DNA of 64,000 nt, taken from assembly GCF_016907355.1 (NCBI RefSeq), contig NZ_JAFBBW010000001.1, positions 1,612,001 to 1,676,000 on the forward strand, in the 5' to 3' direction. Shown one piece after another: positions 53,654-62,804 of the stretch (the first letter of the stretch is position 1; each line of letters opens with the position of its first letter). This stretch comes from Agromyces aurantiacus. GTDB taxonomy: Bacteria; Actinomycetota; Actinomycetes; Actinomycetales; Microbacteriaceae. Position numbers and translations under genes: made by a program. The notes beneath the pieces were generated by a model, which saw only the letters and a list, made by a program, of their open reading frames with translations, had not been told where the DNA came from and made no database searches.

Positions 53654-55339
53654 TCAGGCGACGAGTTCGCGCATGCCCGACTCGATGCGGGCGACGAGGT
53701 CGGATGCCGCGGCGCGGCGCTCGGCGACCGAGCCCTGGGTCGCGGCCGCGTCGATGTAGACCTTCAGCTTGGGCTCGGTGCCGCTCGGGCGCACCATCAC
53801 GCGGGCGCCGCCGTCGAGGCGGATCCGCAGCACGTCGGAGGGCGGCAGCCCGTCGACGCCGGTCGCCAGGTCCTCGATGCGGTCGACGCGCACCCCGCCG
53901 ACCGCGGCGGGCGGCTCGGCGCGCAGGCGCGCCATCACGGCGGCGATCCGGGAGAGGTCGGTCACGCGGATCGACACCTGCGAGGAGGCGAAGCAGCCGA
54001 ACCGCTCGACGAGCTCGTCGAGGCGGTCGGCGATCGTGCGGCCCTCGGCCGCGAGCCGCGCGGCGAGCGAGAGGAACGCGACGCCGGCCGAGATGCCGTC
54101 CTTGTCGCGCAGCGTCGCGGGGTTCACGAGGTAGCCGAGCGCCTCCTCGAAGCCGAACAGGAGCCCCGGCGCACGCGAGATCCACTTGAAGCCCGTGAGC
54201 GTCGACGCGAAGCCCAGCCCGTGGGCGTGCGCGATGGCCTCGAGGCCCGGGGAGGAGACGATCGAGCACGCGAGCGTGCCGCCCGCCCCCTCGGCACCCG
54301 CCCGCTCGGCGACCTGCCAGCCGAGCAGCAGCCCCACCTCGTTGCCCGTGAGCCGGCGGTAGCCCTCCTCGGTACCGGGATCGGGGATCGCGATCGCGAG
54401 CCGGTCGGCGTCGGGGTCGTTCGCGATCACGAGGTCGGCGCCGGCCTCGCGCGCGGCCGCGAACGAGAGGTCCATGGCGCCGGGCTCCTCGGGATTCGGG
54501 AACGCCACGGTCGGGAACCGGCCGTCGGGCTCGATCTGCGCCGAGACGAGTGCGGGCACGTCGAAGCCCGCGGTCTCGAGCACGCGCCGCATGGTCTCCC
54601 AGCCGACCCCGTGCATCGCGGTGTACACGACGCGCGGCTGGGCCGCGGGTCGCTCGGCGATCGCCGCGGTCTCGGACACGTAGGCGTCGACGACCGACTC
54701 GGGCGCGGTCTCCACGGCGCCGCGCGGCAGCTGGGTCACCGTCGTGGTCTCGGCCACCCGCAGGATGTGGGCGGCGATCTCGGCGTCGGCCGGTGCGACG
54801 ATCTGCGAGCCGGCGTCGTCGCCGCCGAGGTAGACCTTCATGCCGTTGTCGTTCGGCGGGTTGTGCGAGGCCGTGATCATGACGCCGGCGCTCGTGTCGA
54901 GGTGGCGCACGGCGAAGGCGAGCACCGGGGTCGGCAGCAGGCGGGGCAGCAGGATGGCGCGGACGCCGGCGCCGGCCATGACCTCGGCCACGTCGCGCGC
55001 GAACGCCTCGGAGTTGCGCCGGCCGTCGAAGCCGACGACGACCGAGGGCGTGCGGCCGTCCGCGCGCTCGAGCAGGTAGGCGGCGAGGCCCGCGGCGCCC
55101 TGCGACACGAGCACCCGGTTCATCCGGTTCGGCCCCGCGGCGATCTCGCCGCGGAGCCCCGCCGTGCCGAAGGCGAGCCGCGCGTCGAAGCGGTCGGCGA
55201 GGTCGGCCGCGGCGGCGGCGTCGCCCGCGCGGGCGGCCGCCACGATCGCGGCGAGCTCCTCGCGCGTCTCGGGGTCGGGGTCCTGGGCGATCCACGCCTC
55301 GGCGAGTGCGATGCGGTCCGCGTCGGTGGCCTGCGGCAT
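53654..55339 (-). CDS. Phosphosugar mutase (phosphomannomutase / phosphopentomutase-like)
   Basis: 561 residues, alpha-D-phosphohexomutase superfamily. Phosphoserine loop TASHNPPNDNGMKVY, metal loop NDPDADRLAIA, sugar loop FGFEEALGYLV and phosphate loop VRPSGTEPKLKVYID are all intact. The FGTAGLRGEI start and 560-residue length match the PGM2-like group, which can interconvert pentose 1- and 5-phosphates. Beside PNP and facing a nucleoside phosphorylase operon, a phosphopentomutase role is likely; glucose or mannose phosphate activity remains possible. Confidence 0.85.
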   Translation of the reverse strand: MPQATDADRIALAEAWIAQDPDPETREELAAIVAAARAGDAAAAADLADRFDARLAFGTAGLRGEIAAGPNRMNRVLVSQGAAGLAAYLLERADGRTPSVVVGFDGRRNSEAFARDVAEVMAGAGVRAILLPRLLPTPVLAFAVRHLDTSAGVMITASHNPPNDNGMKVYLGGDDAGSQIVAPADAEIAAHILRVAETTTVTQLPRGAVETAPESVVDAYVSETAAIAERPAAQPRVVYTAMHGVGWETMRRVLETAGFDVPALVSAQIEPDGRFPTVAFPNPEEPGAMDLSFAAAREAGADLVIANDPDADRLAIAIPDPGTEEGYRRLTGNEVGLLLGWQVAERAGAEGAGGTLACSIVSSPGLEAIAHAHGLGFASTLTGFKWISRAPGLLFGFEEALGYLVNPATLRDKDGISAGVAFLSLAARLAAEGRTIADRLDELVERFGCFASSQVSIRVTDLSRIAAVMARLRAEPPAAVGGVRVDRIEDLATGVDGLPPSDVLRIRLDGGARVMVRPSGTEPKLKVYIDAAATQGSVAERRAAASDLVARIESGMRELVA

Positions 55340-55409
55340 CCGGTGCCTTCTTCCTCGATACGGCGGCGCTGCGGGGGACCGCGACGCCGGGGGACGTGTC
55401 GGTGCGGCG

Positions 55410-56237
55410 CTAGATCGCCGCGACGATCTTCGCGAGCAGGTCGGAGATCGTCGCCTCGGCGTTGCGGCCGGCCTCGATGACCTCCTCGTGGCTGAGCGGC
55501 GTGGTCTGGATGCCCGCGGCGAGGTTCGTGATGAGCGACATGCCGAGCACCTCCATGCCCGCCTGGCGCGCCGCGATGGCCTCGAGGGCGGTCGACATGC
55601 CGACGATGTGGCCGCCGATGGTCTTCGCCATCTGCACCTCGGCGGGCGTCTCGTAGTGCGGGCCCCGGAACTGCACGTACACGCCCTCGTCGAGCGACGG
55701 TTCGATGCCGCGCGCGAGCTCGCGCAGCCGCGCCGAGTACAGGTCGGTGAGGTCGACGAAGGTCGCGCCCTCGAGGGGCGAGTCGGCCGTGAGGTTGATG
55801 TGGTCGCTGATGAGGACCGGGGTGCCGGGCGTCCAGTGCTGCTTGATGCCGCCGGCGCCGTTGGTGAGGATCATCGTCGTGGCGCCCGTGGCCGCCGCGG
55901 TGCGCACCGAGTGCACGACCCGGCGCACGCCGTGGCCCTCGTAGTAGTGCGTGCGCGCGCCGATCACGAGCGCGCGCTTGCCGTTGGGCAGCAGGACCGA
56001 TCGCAGCGTGCCCACGTGGCCCTCGAGCGCCGGCTTGGAGAAGCCCGGGACCTCGGTCGCCGGGATGGTGTGCGTCGTCTCGCCGATCAACTCGGCGGCG
56101 GCGCCCCACCCCGAGCCGAGCGTGAGGGCGAGGTCGTGGCGCTCCACGCCCGTCAGGTCGGCGATGCGCGCCGCGGCGTCGCGGGCAATGGCGAACGGGT
56201 CGGCGGCGGGGACGTCGAGCGGGTTCTGCTGCTGCAT
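55410..56237 (-). CDS. punA: Purine nucleoside phosphorylase
   Basis: 275 residues, trimeric PNP family. ALTLGSGWGAAAE, RTHYYEGH, ILTNGAGGI, QFRGPHYETPAEV and GMSTALEAIAARQAG with TNLAAG are the phosphate- and base-binding motifs. Cleaves inosine and guanosine to base and ribose 1-phosphate. The ATG follows TAGCAT by six bases on the minus strand. It precedes the mutase gene by 70 bp on the same strand, so product and next enzyme are co-encoded. Confidence 0.95.
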   Translation of the reverse strand: MQQQNPLDVPAADPFAIARDAAARIADLTGVERHDLALTLGSGWGAAAELIGETTHTIPATEVPGFSKPALEGHVGTLRSVLLPNGKRALVIGARTHYYEGHGVRRVVHSVRTAAATGATTMILTNGAGGIKQHWTPGTPVLISDHINLTADSPLEGATFVDLTDLYSARLRELARGIEPSLDEGVYVQFRGPHYETPAEVQMAKTIGGHIVGMSTALEAIAARQAGMEVLGMSLITNLAAGIQTTPLSHEEVIEAGRNAEATISDLLAKIVAAI

Positions 56238-56243
56238 CCCCTC

Positions 56244-56249
56244 ATGCTA
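56244..56249 (-). promoter_or_regulatory. -10 box of the PNP gene
   Basis: TAGCAT on the minus strand, six bases before the ATG. The six bases are GAGGGG, so a leaderless start is likelier than a ribosome site that close. Confidence 0.5.
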
Positions 56250-56351
56250 CGCAAGCGCCGGATGCCGCGGCGCGGCGCAGGCGGATCCGTGCTCGCCTGC
56301 GCGCGACATCCGCCGGGCCGCCCGCGTTCGCGCGCGCGGGTGCGCGTGGGC

Positions 56352-56357
56352 GAGAAT
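56352..56357 (+). promoter_or_regulatory. -10 box of the Lpd-like reductase gene (leaderless)
   Basis: GAGAAT ends seven bases before the ATG at 56365. Confidence 0.45.
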
Positions 56358-56364
56358 GGGGGCC

Positions 56365-57795
56365 ATGCACACCACCTTCGAGCGCACGCAACGGATCGCC
56401 GTCCTCGGAGGTGGACCGGGCGGGTACGAGGCTGCGCTCGCCGCCGCGCAGCTGGGCGCCGAGGTCACGCTCGTCGAGCGCGCCGGCGTCGGCGGCTCGG
56501 CGGTGCTCACCGACGTGGTGCCCTCCAAGTCGCTGATCGCGACGGCCGAGGCCTCCAACGCCGTCAAGGAGGCCGCCGACCTGGGCGTGCAGTTCTACGC
56601 GAAGGGCGCGGAGGAGAAGGCGGTCAAGCCGCAGGTGGCGATCAACCTGCAGGCCGTCAACAAGCGCCTGCTCGGCCTCGCCGCGCAGCAGTCCGAGGAC
56701 ATGCGCTCGAACCTGCTCGAGGCCGGCGTGCACCTGGTGCAGGGCGAGGGCCGGCTCGACGGACCCAACGCGCTCATCGTCTCGACCGCCAAGGGCGGCA
56801 CCGACTTCGACCGCATCGAGGCCGACACGCTCGTGATCTCGACCGGCGCCACGCCGCGCGTGCTGCCCACGGCCGTGCCCGACGGCGAGCGGATCCTGAC
56901 GTGGACCCAGCTCTACCACCTGAAGCAGGTTCCCGAGCACCTCATCGTGGTCGGCTCCGGCGTGACCGGGGCCGAGTTCGCGTCGGCCTACCGGGCGCTC
57001 GGCGCGAAGGTCACGCTCATCTCGAGCCGCGACCAGGTGCTTCCGGGTGAGGACGCCGACGCGGCATCCGTCATCGAGAAGGTCTTCAAGCGCAATGGCA
57101 TGAAGGTCATGAACAAGTCCCGTGCCGAGTCGGTGGTCGCCGACGCCGACGGCGTCGTGGCGACGCTCACCGACGGCCGCGAGGTGCGCGGCTCGCACTG
57201 CCTCATGGCGGTCGGCTCGGTGCCGAACACGCGCGACCTCGGGCTCGAGGAGGCCGGAGTGCAGCTGGCCGAGTCGGGGCACATCCGCGTGAACCGCGTC
57301 GCGCGCACGTCGATGCCGAACATCTACGCGGCGGGCGACTGCACCACGTTCCTGCCGCTCGCATCGGTCGCGTCGATGCAGGGCCGCACGGCGGTCTTCC
57401 ACGCGATGGGCGACATCGTCAACCCGCCGGAGAACCGCAACATCACCTCGAACATCTTCACGCAGCCCGAGATCGCCACGGTCGGCTGGACCGAGAAGGA
57501 GATCGACGAGGGCGTCGTGCCCGGCGTGGCCTACAAGCTGCCGCTGTCGTCGAACCCGCGCGCGAAGATGATGGGCATCCGCGACGGCTTCGTGAAGCTG
57601 TTCGCCTCGGCGGGATCGGGCGCGATCATCGGCGGCGTCATCGTGGCGCCCAAGGCGTCCGAGCTGATCTTCCCCCTCGCGCTCGCGGTCGAGCACCGCC
57701 TCACGGTCGACCAGTTCGCCGAGGCGTTCCCCGTGTACCCGTCGCTGACCGGCTCGCTGACGGATGCCGCGAGGGCCATGCACGTCGTACGCTGA
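56365..57795 (+). CDS. lpdA: Lpd-like NAD(P)H-quinone dehydrogenase without redox cysteines
   Basis: 476 residues of the flavoprotein disulfide reductase fold: FAD motif IAVLGGGPGGYEAALAAAQL at residues 10-29, NAD motif LIVVGSGVTGAEFASAYRAL and the FAD site IYAAGDCT. The disulfide region reads VGGSAVLTDVVPSKSL, so both cysteines of the CxxxxC pair are absent, as in Mycobacterium LpdA (Rv3303c), which reduces quinones instead of disulfides. Likely role: NAD(P)H-dependent quinone reduction or oxidative-stress defence. Confidence 0.9.
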   Translation: MHTTFERTQRIAVLGGGPGGYEAALAAAQLGAEVTLVERAGVGGSAVLTDVVPSKSLIATAEASNAVKEAADLGVQFYAKGAEEKAVKPQVAINLQAVNKRLLGLAAQQSEDMRSNLLEAGVHLVQGEGRLDGPNALIVSTAKGGTDFDRIEADTLVISTGATPRVLPTAVPDGERILTWTQLYHLKQVPEHLIVVGSGVTGAEFASAYRALGAKVTLISSRDQVLPGEDADAASVIEKVFKRNGMKVMNKSRAESVVADADGVVATLTDGREVRGSHCLMAVGSVPNTRDLGLEEAGVQLAESGHIRVNRVARTSMPNIYAAGDCTTFLPLASVASMQGRTAVFHAMGDIVNPPENRNITSNIFTQPEIATVGWTEKEIDEGVVPGVAYKLPLSSNPRAKMMGIRDGFVKLFASAGSGAIIGGVIVAPKASELIFPLALAVEHRLTVDQFAEAFPVYPSLTGSLTDAARAMHVVR

Positions 57796-57861
57796 GCCTG
57801 CGCGCCCTCGACGGCGACGGCGCGACCGGGCACGGCGGGGGCGCCGGAGAGGGGGAGGCTC

Positions 57862-59373
57862 ATGGACTGGCGGGTGAAGTCCGTCGAGGCGACGATCGCC
57901 GACTCGGCCGACGAGGAGCGGAGCCTCAGGCGCTCGCTCGGCACGTGGGACCTGGCCCTCATGGGCATCGCGGTCGCGGTCGGCGCCGGCATCTTCTCGG
58001 TCGGCGCGCAGGCCGCCGCGAACTTCGCCGGGCCCAGCGTGATCCTCTCGTTCGTGCTCGCGGCCGTCACGTGCGGGCTCGCGATCATGTGCTACGCCGA
58101 GTTCGCCTCCACCGTGCCGGTCGCCGGCAGCGCCTACACCTTCACGTACGCCACGATGGGCGAGCTGCTCGCCTGGATCATCGGGTGGGACCTGATCCTC
58201 GAGATGTTCACGGGCGCCGCCGTGATCGCGAAGTACTGGGGCGTGTACCTCGGCGAGGCGCTGCTCGCGTTCGGGCTGCCGTTCGCGCCCACCGTGACGA
58301 TCGCCGGCCTCGAGGTCAGCTGGCCCGCGTTCCTCATCGTCGCGGTGTTCACCGCACTGCTCGTGGCCGGGACCAAACTCACGGCTCGGGTCGGGTCGGT
58401 GTTCACGATCATCAAGGTCGCGATCGTGCTGTTCGTGATCGTGGTCGGCTTCTTCTTCCTCAACCCGGCGAACTTCACGCCGTTCATCCCCGAGGCCGTG
58501 CCGACCGAGGGCGGGGCCGACGACGTCTGGACGCAGTCGCTCGTCTCGTGGGCGACCGGTGCGGCACCGGCGCAGTACGGCGTGTTCGGCATGCTGGCCG
58601 CGGCATCCCTCGTGTTCTTCGCCTTCATCGGGTTCGACGTCGTCGCGACCAGCGCCGAGGAGGTGCGCGAGCCGCAGAAGCGCCTCCCGCGCGGCATCTT
58701 CCTCGGACTCGGCATCGTCACCGCGCTGTACGTGCTCGTCTCGATCGTCATGACGGGGATGGTGTCCTACCGCGAGCTGGCCCAGGAGGAGGCGCCCTCG
58801 CTCGCCACGGCGTTCCGGCTCGTGGGCCAGGACTGGGCGTCGGCCGTCATCTCGGTGGGAGCCATCGCGGGCCTCACGACGGTCATCATGGTGCTGCTGC
58901 TCGGTCTCTCGCGCATCACGTTCGCGCTGAGCCGCGACGGACTCCTGCCCCGCTGGCTCTCGAAGACCACCCACCACACCAAGACCCCTGCGCGCATCCA
59001 GATCATCGGCGGCACCGTCGTCGCACTGGTCGCGGCGTTCACCGACGTCGGGCTGCTCGAGGAGATGATCAACATCGGCACGCTCTCGGCGTTCGTGCTC
59101 GTGAGCCTCGGCATCGTCGTGCTGCGCCGCACGCGGCCCGACCTGCCGCGCGGCTTCCGCGTGCCGTGGTCGCCCGTGCTGCCGATCCTCTCGGCGGCCC
59201 TGTGCCTCTGGCTCATGCTGAACCTGACGACCCTCACCTGGGTGCGGTTCCTGGTCTGGCTCGCGATCGGCCTCGTGATCTACCTGATCTACGGACGCCC
59301 GCGGTCACGCCTCGGCGAGCAGGTCAGCGAGGTCGAGCTGCCCACGCCGCAGGGCGCGCCGCCCTTCGAATGA
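57862..59373 (+). CDS. APC-superfamily cationic amino-acid permease
   Basis: 503 residues, about twelve helices, APC superfamily of the CAT type. Family marks: LGTWDLALMGIAVAVGAGIFSV at the first helix (LGTWDLALMG then IAVAVGAGIFSV), PVAGSAYTFTYATMGELLAW, FFAFIGFDVVATSAEEVREP and LPRGIFLGLGIVTALYV. Carries basic or other amino acids. Ribosome site GAGGGGGAGG. Overlaps the SDR gene by four bases. Confidence 0.9.
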   Translation: MDWRVKSVEATIADSADEERSLRRSLGTWDLALMGIAVAVGAGIFSVGAQAAANFAGPSVILSFVLAAVTCGLAIMCYAEFASTVPVAGSAYTFTYATMGELLAWIIGWDLILEMFTGAAVIAKYWGVYLGEALLAFGLPFAPTVTIAGLEVSWPAFLIVAVFTALLVAGTKLTARVGSVFTIIKVAIVLFVIVVGFFFLNPANFTPFIPEAVPTEGGADDVWTQSLVSWATGAAPAQYGVFGMLAAASLVFFAFIGFDVVATSAEEVREPQKRLPRGIFLGLGIVTALYVLVSIVMTGMVSYRELAQEEAPSLATAFRLVGQDWASAVISVGAIAGLTTVIMVLLLGLSRITFALSRDGLLPRWLSKTTHHTKTPARIQIIGGTVVALVAAFTDVGLLEEMINIGTLSAFVLVSLGIVVLRRTRPDLPRGFRVPWSPVLPILSAALCLWLMLNLTTLTWVRFLVWLAIGLVIYLIYGRPRSRLGEQVSEVELPTPQGAPPFE

Positions 59374-60125
59374 CGGACACCGGCGCGAGCGGCCGCGCGA
59401 CGGTGGTCACCGGTGCGACGGTCGTGACCGGCGCGGCGTCGGGCCTCGGTCGCGCGATCGCCGACGCGCTCGCCGATCGGGGTCGCGACCTCGTGCTCGT
59501 GGATCGTGACGCGGAGGCGCTGGCGTCGGCCGCCGAGACGATCGGCGTGCGGCGCCGCGCCCGTCCGGCGGTGCACGCGGCCGACCTCTCCTCGATCGAC
59601 GAGGCCGTGGACCTCGGGCGCGAGCTGGCGGCGAACGCCGAGGTCGGCGCGCTCGTGAACAACGCCGGCGGATGGATCGACGGGCCCCAGTACCCGGATG
59701 CGCCGCCCGAGGCGTGGCGCCGTGCCCTCACGCTGAACCTGACGGCCCCGATGACGCTCATGCAGGCGCTCTGGCCCGCGCTCGCCGAGCGCGGCGGAGT
59801 GGTGGTGAACGTCGGCTCGGCGGGCGGGACGGGAGAGGACGCGTACGGATCGCCCGAGTACGGTGCGGCGAAGGCCGCGCTGCGGCGGCTCACGACGAGC
59901 CTGGGTGACCGCCACGACGTGCGCGTCACCGCGGTCGTGCCCGACTGGATCGCGCTGGACCGGGCGCTCGCGCAGTGGCAACGGCTGACGCCCGCGGAGC
60001 GGGCCGCGTCTCCCGGGCTCGTGCCCACCCACGAGGTCGTCGCGGAGGTCGTGCGGTTGCTCGACGCCGGACGACCCGGCGAGGTCGTCGAGCTGGCCGC
60101 CACCTGGAAGCCCGGAGCGGGCTGA
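59370..60125 (+). CDS. SDR-family oxidoreductase with a duplicated nucleotide-binding hexapeptide
   Basis: 251 residues, classical SDR: cofactor motif TGAASGLGRAIADAL, NNAGG, the Ser in NVGSAGG and the catalytic YGAAKAAL. The residues TVVTGA occur twice in a row just before the glycine motif (11-16 and 17-22), encoded by an imperfect 18-nt tandem repeat. Substrate unknown; pairing with the permease by ATGA overlap is the only context. Confidence 0.85.
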   Translation: MTDTGASGRATVVTGATVVTGAASGLGRAIADALADRGRDLVLVDRDAEALASAAETIGVRRRARPAVHAADLSSIDEAVDLGRELAANAEVGALVNNAGGWIDGPQYPDAPPEAWRRALTLNLTAPMTLMQALWPALAERGGVVVNVGSAGGTGEDAYGSPEYGAAKAALRRLTTSLGDRHDVRVTAVVPDWIALDRALAQWQRLTPAERAASPGLVPTHEVVAEVVRLLDAGRPGEVVELAATWKPGAG

Positions 60126-60174
60126 CCCGGCGACGGCGCGGCCGCGGACCGGGCTCGCGCGCAGCGCGCCGGCG

Positions 60175-61953
60175 TCAGGCGGCCGGTGCGTCGGCGATCG
60201 ACAGCAGCAGGTGCCCGCTCGAGACGGTCGTGCCCGGCTCGGCGTTGACGAGGCCGACCACGCCATCCTTGTGGGCGACGATCGGCTGCTCCATCTTCAT
60301 GGCCTCGAGCACGAGCACCAGGTCGCCCTTGACGACCTTGTCGCCCTCGGCGACCGCGACCTTGACCACGGTCGCCTGCATGGGCGCCGTGACGGCGTCG
60401 CCCGTCGCCGTGTCGACCGAGTGGTGCACCGCGCGCCGGCGGGGCGCCGGCCCGGCGGTGGCGGTGCCCGACGGGGCTCCGGCGAGGCGCTTCGGCAGCG
60501 AGACCTCGACGCGGCGCCCGTCGACCTCGACGACCACGCTGGTGCGCGCCGCCGGGCCCTTGCTCGCCTCGAGCTCGCCGGTCCACGGTTCGAGCGTGTT
60601 CTCGTACTCGGTCTCGATCCAGCGCGTGTACACCGAGAACGGCTGGCCGTCGGCCGGCGCGAACGCGGGGTGGCTCACGATGTCGCGGTGGAAGGGCAGC
60701 ACCGTGGGCAGGCCGGCGACCTCGAACTCGTCGAGCGCGCGGCGGGCGCGCTCGAGCGCGTCCTTCCGGGTCGCGCCGGTGACGATGAGCTTCGCGAGCA
60801 GGGAGTCGAACGCGCCCGAGATCTCGTCGCCGCTCGTGACGCCCGAGTCGACGCGCACGCCGGGGCCACCCGGGAAGCGGAGCTGGTGGATGGGGCCGGG
60901 CGCGGGCAGGAAGTTGCGGCCCGGGTCCTCGCCGTTGATGCGGAACTCGATGGAGTGGCCGGTGGTCTCGGGGTCGGGGTAGTCGAGCACGCCGCCCTCG
61001 GCGAGGCGGAACTGCTCGCGCACGAGGTCGAGGCCGGTGACCTCCTCGGACACGGGGTGCTCGACCTGGAGGCGCGTGTTGACCTCGAGGAAGGAGACGG
61101 TGCCGTCCTGGCCGATGAGGAACTCGCAGGTGCCGGCGCCGACGTAGCCGACCTCCTTGAGGATGGCCTTCGACGCCTCGTACAGCAGGCGGACCTGCTC
61201 CTCAGTGAGGAACGGCGCGGGCGCCTCCTCGACGAGCTTCTGGTGCCGGCGCTGGAGCGAGCAGTCGCGCGTGGAGACGACCACGACGTTGCCGTGCTCG
61301 TCGGCGAGGCACTGCGTCTCGACGTGGCGCGGCTTGTCGAGGTACTTCTCGACGAAGCACTCGCCGCGCCCGAACGCGGCCACGGCCTCGCGGGTCGCGG
61401 ACTCGAACAGCTCGGGGACCTCCTCGCGCGTGCGCGCGACCTTGAGGCCGCGGCCGCCGCCGCCGAACGCGGCCTTGATCGCGACGGGCAGGCCGTGCAC
61501 GTCGACGAACTCGAGCACCTCCGCGGCATCCGCCACGGGGTTCAGCGTGCCCGGTGCGAGCGGCGCCCCGACCTTCTCGGCCACGTGCCGCGCCGAGACC
61601 TTGTCGCCGAGGCGCTCGATCGCCTCGGGAGTCGGCCCGATCCAGATGAGGCCGGCGCCCATGACCGCGCGGGCGAAGTCGGGGTTCTCGGCGAGGAAGC
61701 CGTACCCGGGGTGGACCGCGTCGGCGCCGGAGCGCCGGGCGACCGAGAGGAGCTTGTCGATGACGAGGTAGGTCTCGGCGCTCGTAGTGCCGTCGAGCGC
61801 GTACGCCTCGTCGGCGAGCTTGACGTGGCGGGCGTCGCGATCCTGGTCGGCGTAGACGGCGACCGAGGCGATGCCCGCGTCGCGAGCCGCGCGGATGACG
61901 CGGACGGCGATCTCTCCACGGTTGGCGATGAGGACCTTCGTGATGCGACGCAT
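60175..61953 (-). CDS. accA3: Acetyl-/propionyl-CoA carboxylase alpha chain (biotin carboxylase + BCCP)
   Basis: 592 residues. Biotin carboxylase: [43 protein letters not shown] (ATP loop), [20 protein letters not shown]. The C-terminal biotinyl domain has [10 protein letters not shown] with the biotinylated Lys553. It carboxylates biotin for a separate beta subunit, which lies outside the window, and so feeds malonyl- or methylmalonyl-CoA synthesis. ATG chosen at MRRITKVL. Confidence 0.95.
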   Translation of the reverse strand: MRRITKVLIANRGEIAVRVIRAARDAGIASVAVYADQDRDARHVKLADEAYALDGTTSAETYLVIDKLLSVARRSGADAVHPGYGFLAENPDFARAVMGAGLIWIGPTPEAIERLGDKVSARHVAEKVGAPLAPGTLNPVADAAEVLEFVDVHGLPVAIKAAFGGGGRGLKVARTREEVPELFESATREAVAAFGRGECFVEKYLDKPRHVETQCLADEHGNVVVVSTRDCSLQRRHQKLVEEAPAPFLTEEQVRLLYEASKAILKEVGYVGAGTCEFLIGQDGTVSFLEVNTRLQVEHPVSEEVTGLDLVREQFRLAEGGVLDYPDPETTGHSIEFRINGEDPGRNFLPAPGPIHQLRFPGGPGVRVDSGVTSGDEISGAFDSLLAKLIVTGATRKDALERARRALDEFEVAGLPTVLPFHRDIVSHPAFAPADGQPFSVYTRWIETEYENTLEPWTGELEASKGPAARTSVVVEVDGRRVEVSLPKRLAGAPSGTATAGPAPRRRAVHHSVDTATGDAVTAPMQATVVKVAVAEGDKVVKGDLVLVLEAMKMEQPIVAHKDGVVGLVNAEPGTTVSSGHLLLSIADAPAA

Positions 61954-62092
61954 GATCCCCAAGCCTATTGGCCGATTCCCAGCTGCCTTTGGGGGCGCTC
62001 CACAAAAAACGTCCGGGAGGGTGTCGTTCACCGACAAGGCGGCGCGAGTGCGGCGGGGGTTCCCGCTGGTCGCGGCGGCTTTCGCTCCGATC

Positions 62093-62731
62093 TCAGCGCA
62101 GGTCCCAGAGGTCGGTCCAGCGCGCGTCGAGCTCGTGCACGAGCTCGCGCAGGGTCGAGAGGGAGAGCCCGACGACGGTCGACGGGTCGCCGGTGACCGA
62201 GCGGATGAACGGACCGCCCAGGCTGTCGACCGTGAAGGCGCCCGCCACCGCGAGCGGCTCGCCGGTCGCCACGTACGCGTCGATCTCGGCGTCGTCGAGC
62301 CGGGCGAACTCGACCACCGCCGAGGCCGGGCGGCCGACCGCGCCCCGCGGCGCGCCTCCGCGGTGGTCGATGAGCCAGTGACCCGACCACAGCACGCCCG
62401 AGCGGCCGTTCTGCCGCGCCCAGCGTGCGCGAGCCACCTCGGGCCGGTGCGGCTTGCCGTACAGCTCGCCGTCGACGAGGAAGGCCGAGTCGCCCCCGAG
62501 CACCAGTCCGTCGATCGGTCTCCCGTCGACGTCGCGCCCCACGATCGCCTCGGCCTTGCGCTGCGCGAGCAGCTGCACCAGCTCGGGCGGCGCGAGCGGG
62601 CCGTGCTCGGCCTCGTGGGCGGCGACCGCGGCCTCCTCGTCGACGCCCGGCGCGACGAGCAGCGGCTCGACGCCGGCCTGCCGCAGCAGCTGCCGCCGGG
62701 CGGGGGAGGTGGAGGCGAGGTAGAGGCGCAT
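62093..62731 (-). CDS. maf: Maf-family nucleotide pyrophosphatase
   Basis: 212 residues. Maf/Ham1 fold: [20 protein letters not shown] at the very start, [24 protein letters not shown] and the C-terminal [20 protein letters not shown], in parts [13 protein letters not shown] and TVVGLSL. Hydrolyses modified or canonical dTTP/UTP-type nucleotides as a house-cleaning enzyme. The start lies six bases after CAGGAT on the minus strand. The next gene downstream is the carboxylase alpha chain, as in mycobacteria where maf is close to accA3. Confidence 0.92.
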   Translation of the reverse strand: MRLYLASTSPARRQLLRQAGVEPLLVAPGVDEEAAVAAHEAEHGPLAPPELVQLLAQRKAEAIVGRDVDGRPIDGLVLGGDSAFLVDGELYGKPHRPEVARARWARQNGRSGVLWSGHWLIDHRGGAPRGAVGRPASAVVEFARLDDAEIDAYVATGEPLAVAGAFTVDSLGGPFIRSVTGDPSTVVGLSLSTLRELVHELDARWTDLWDLR

Positions 62732-62737
62732 GCCCCC

Positions 62738-62743
62738 ATCCTG
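62738..62743 (-). promoter_or_regulatory. -10 box of maf (leaderless)
   Basis: CAGGAT on the minus strand, six bases before the ATG at 62731. Confidence 0.4.
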
Positions 62744-62804
62744 CCGTCCCGGCCGGCGATCGCCGGCATGGGCGGCCGCCGATCCCGTGTGCGATGCTCG
62801 GGTG

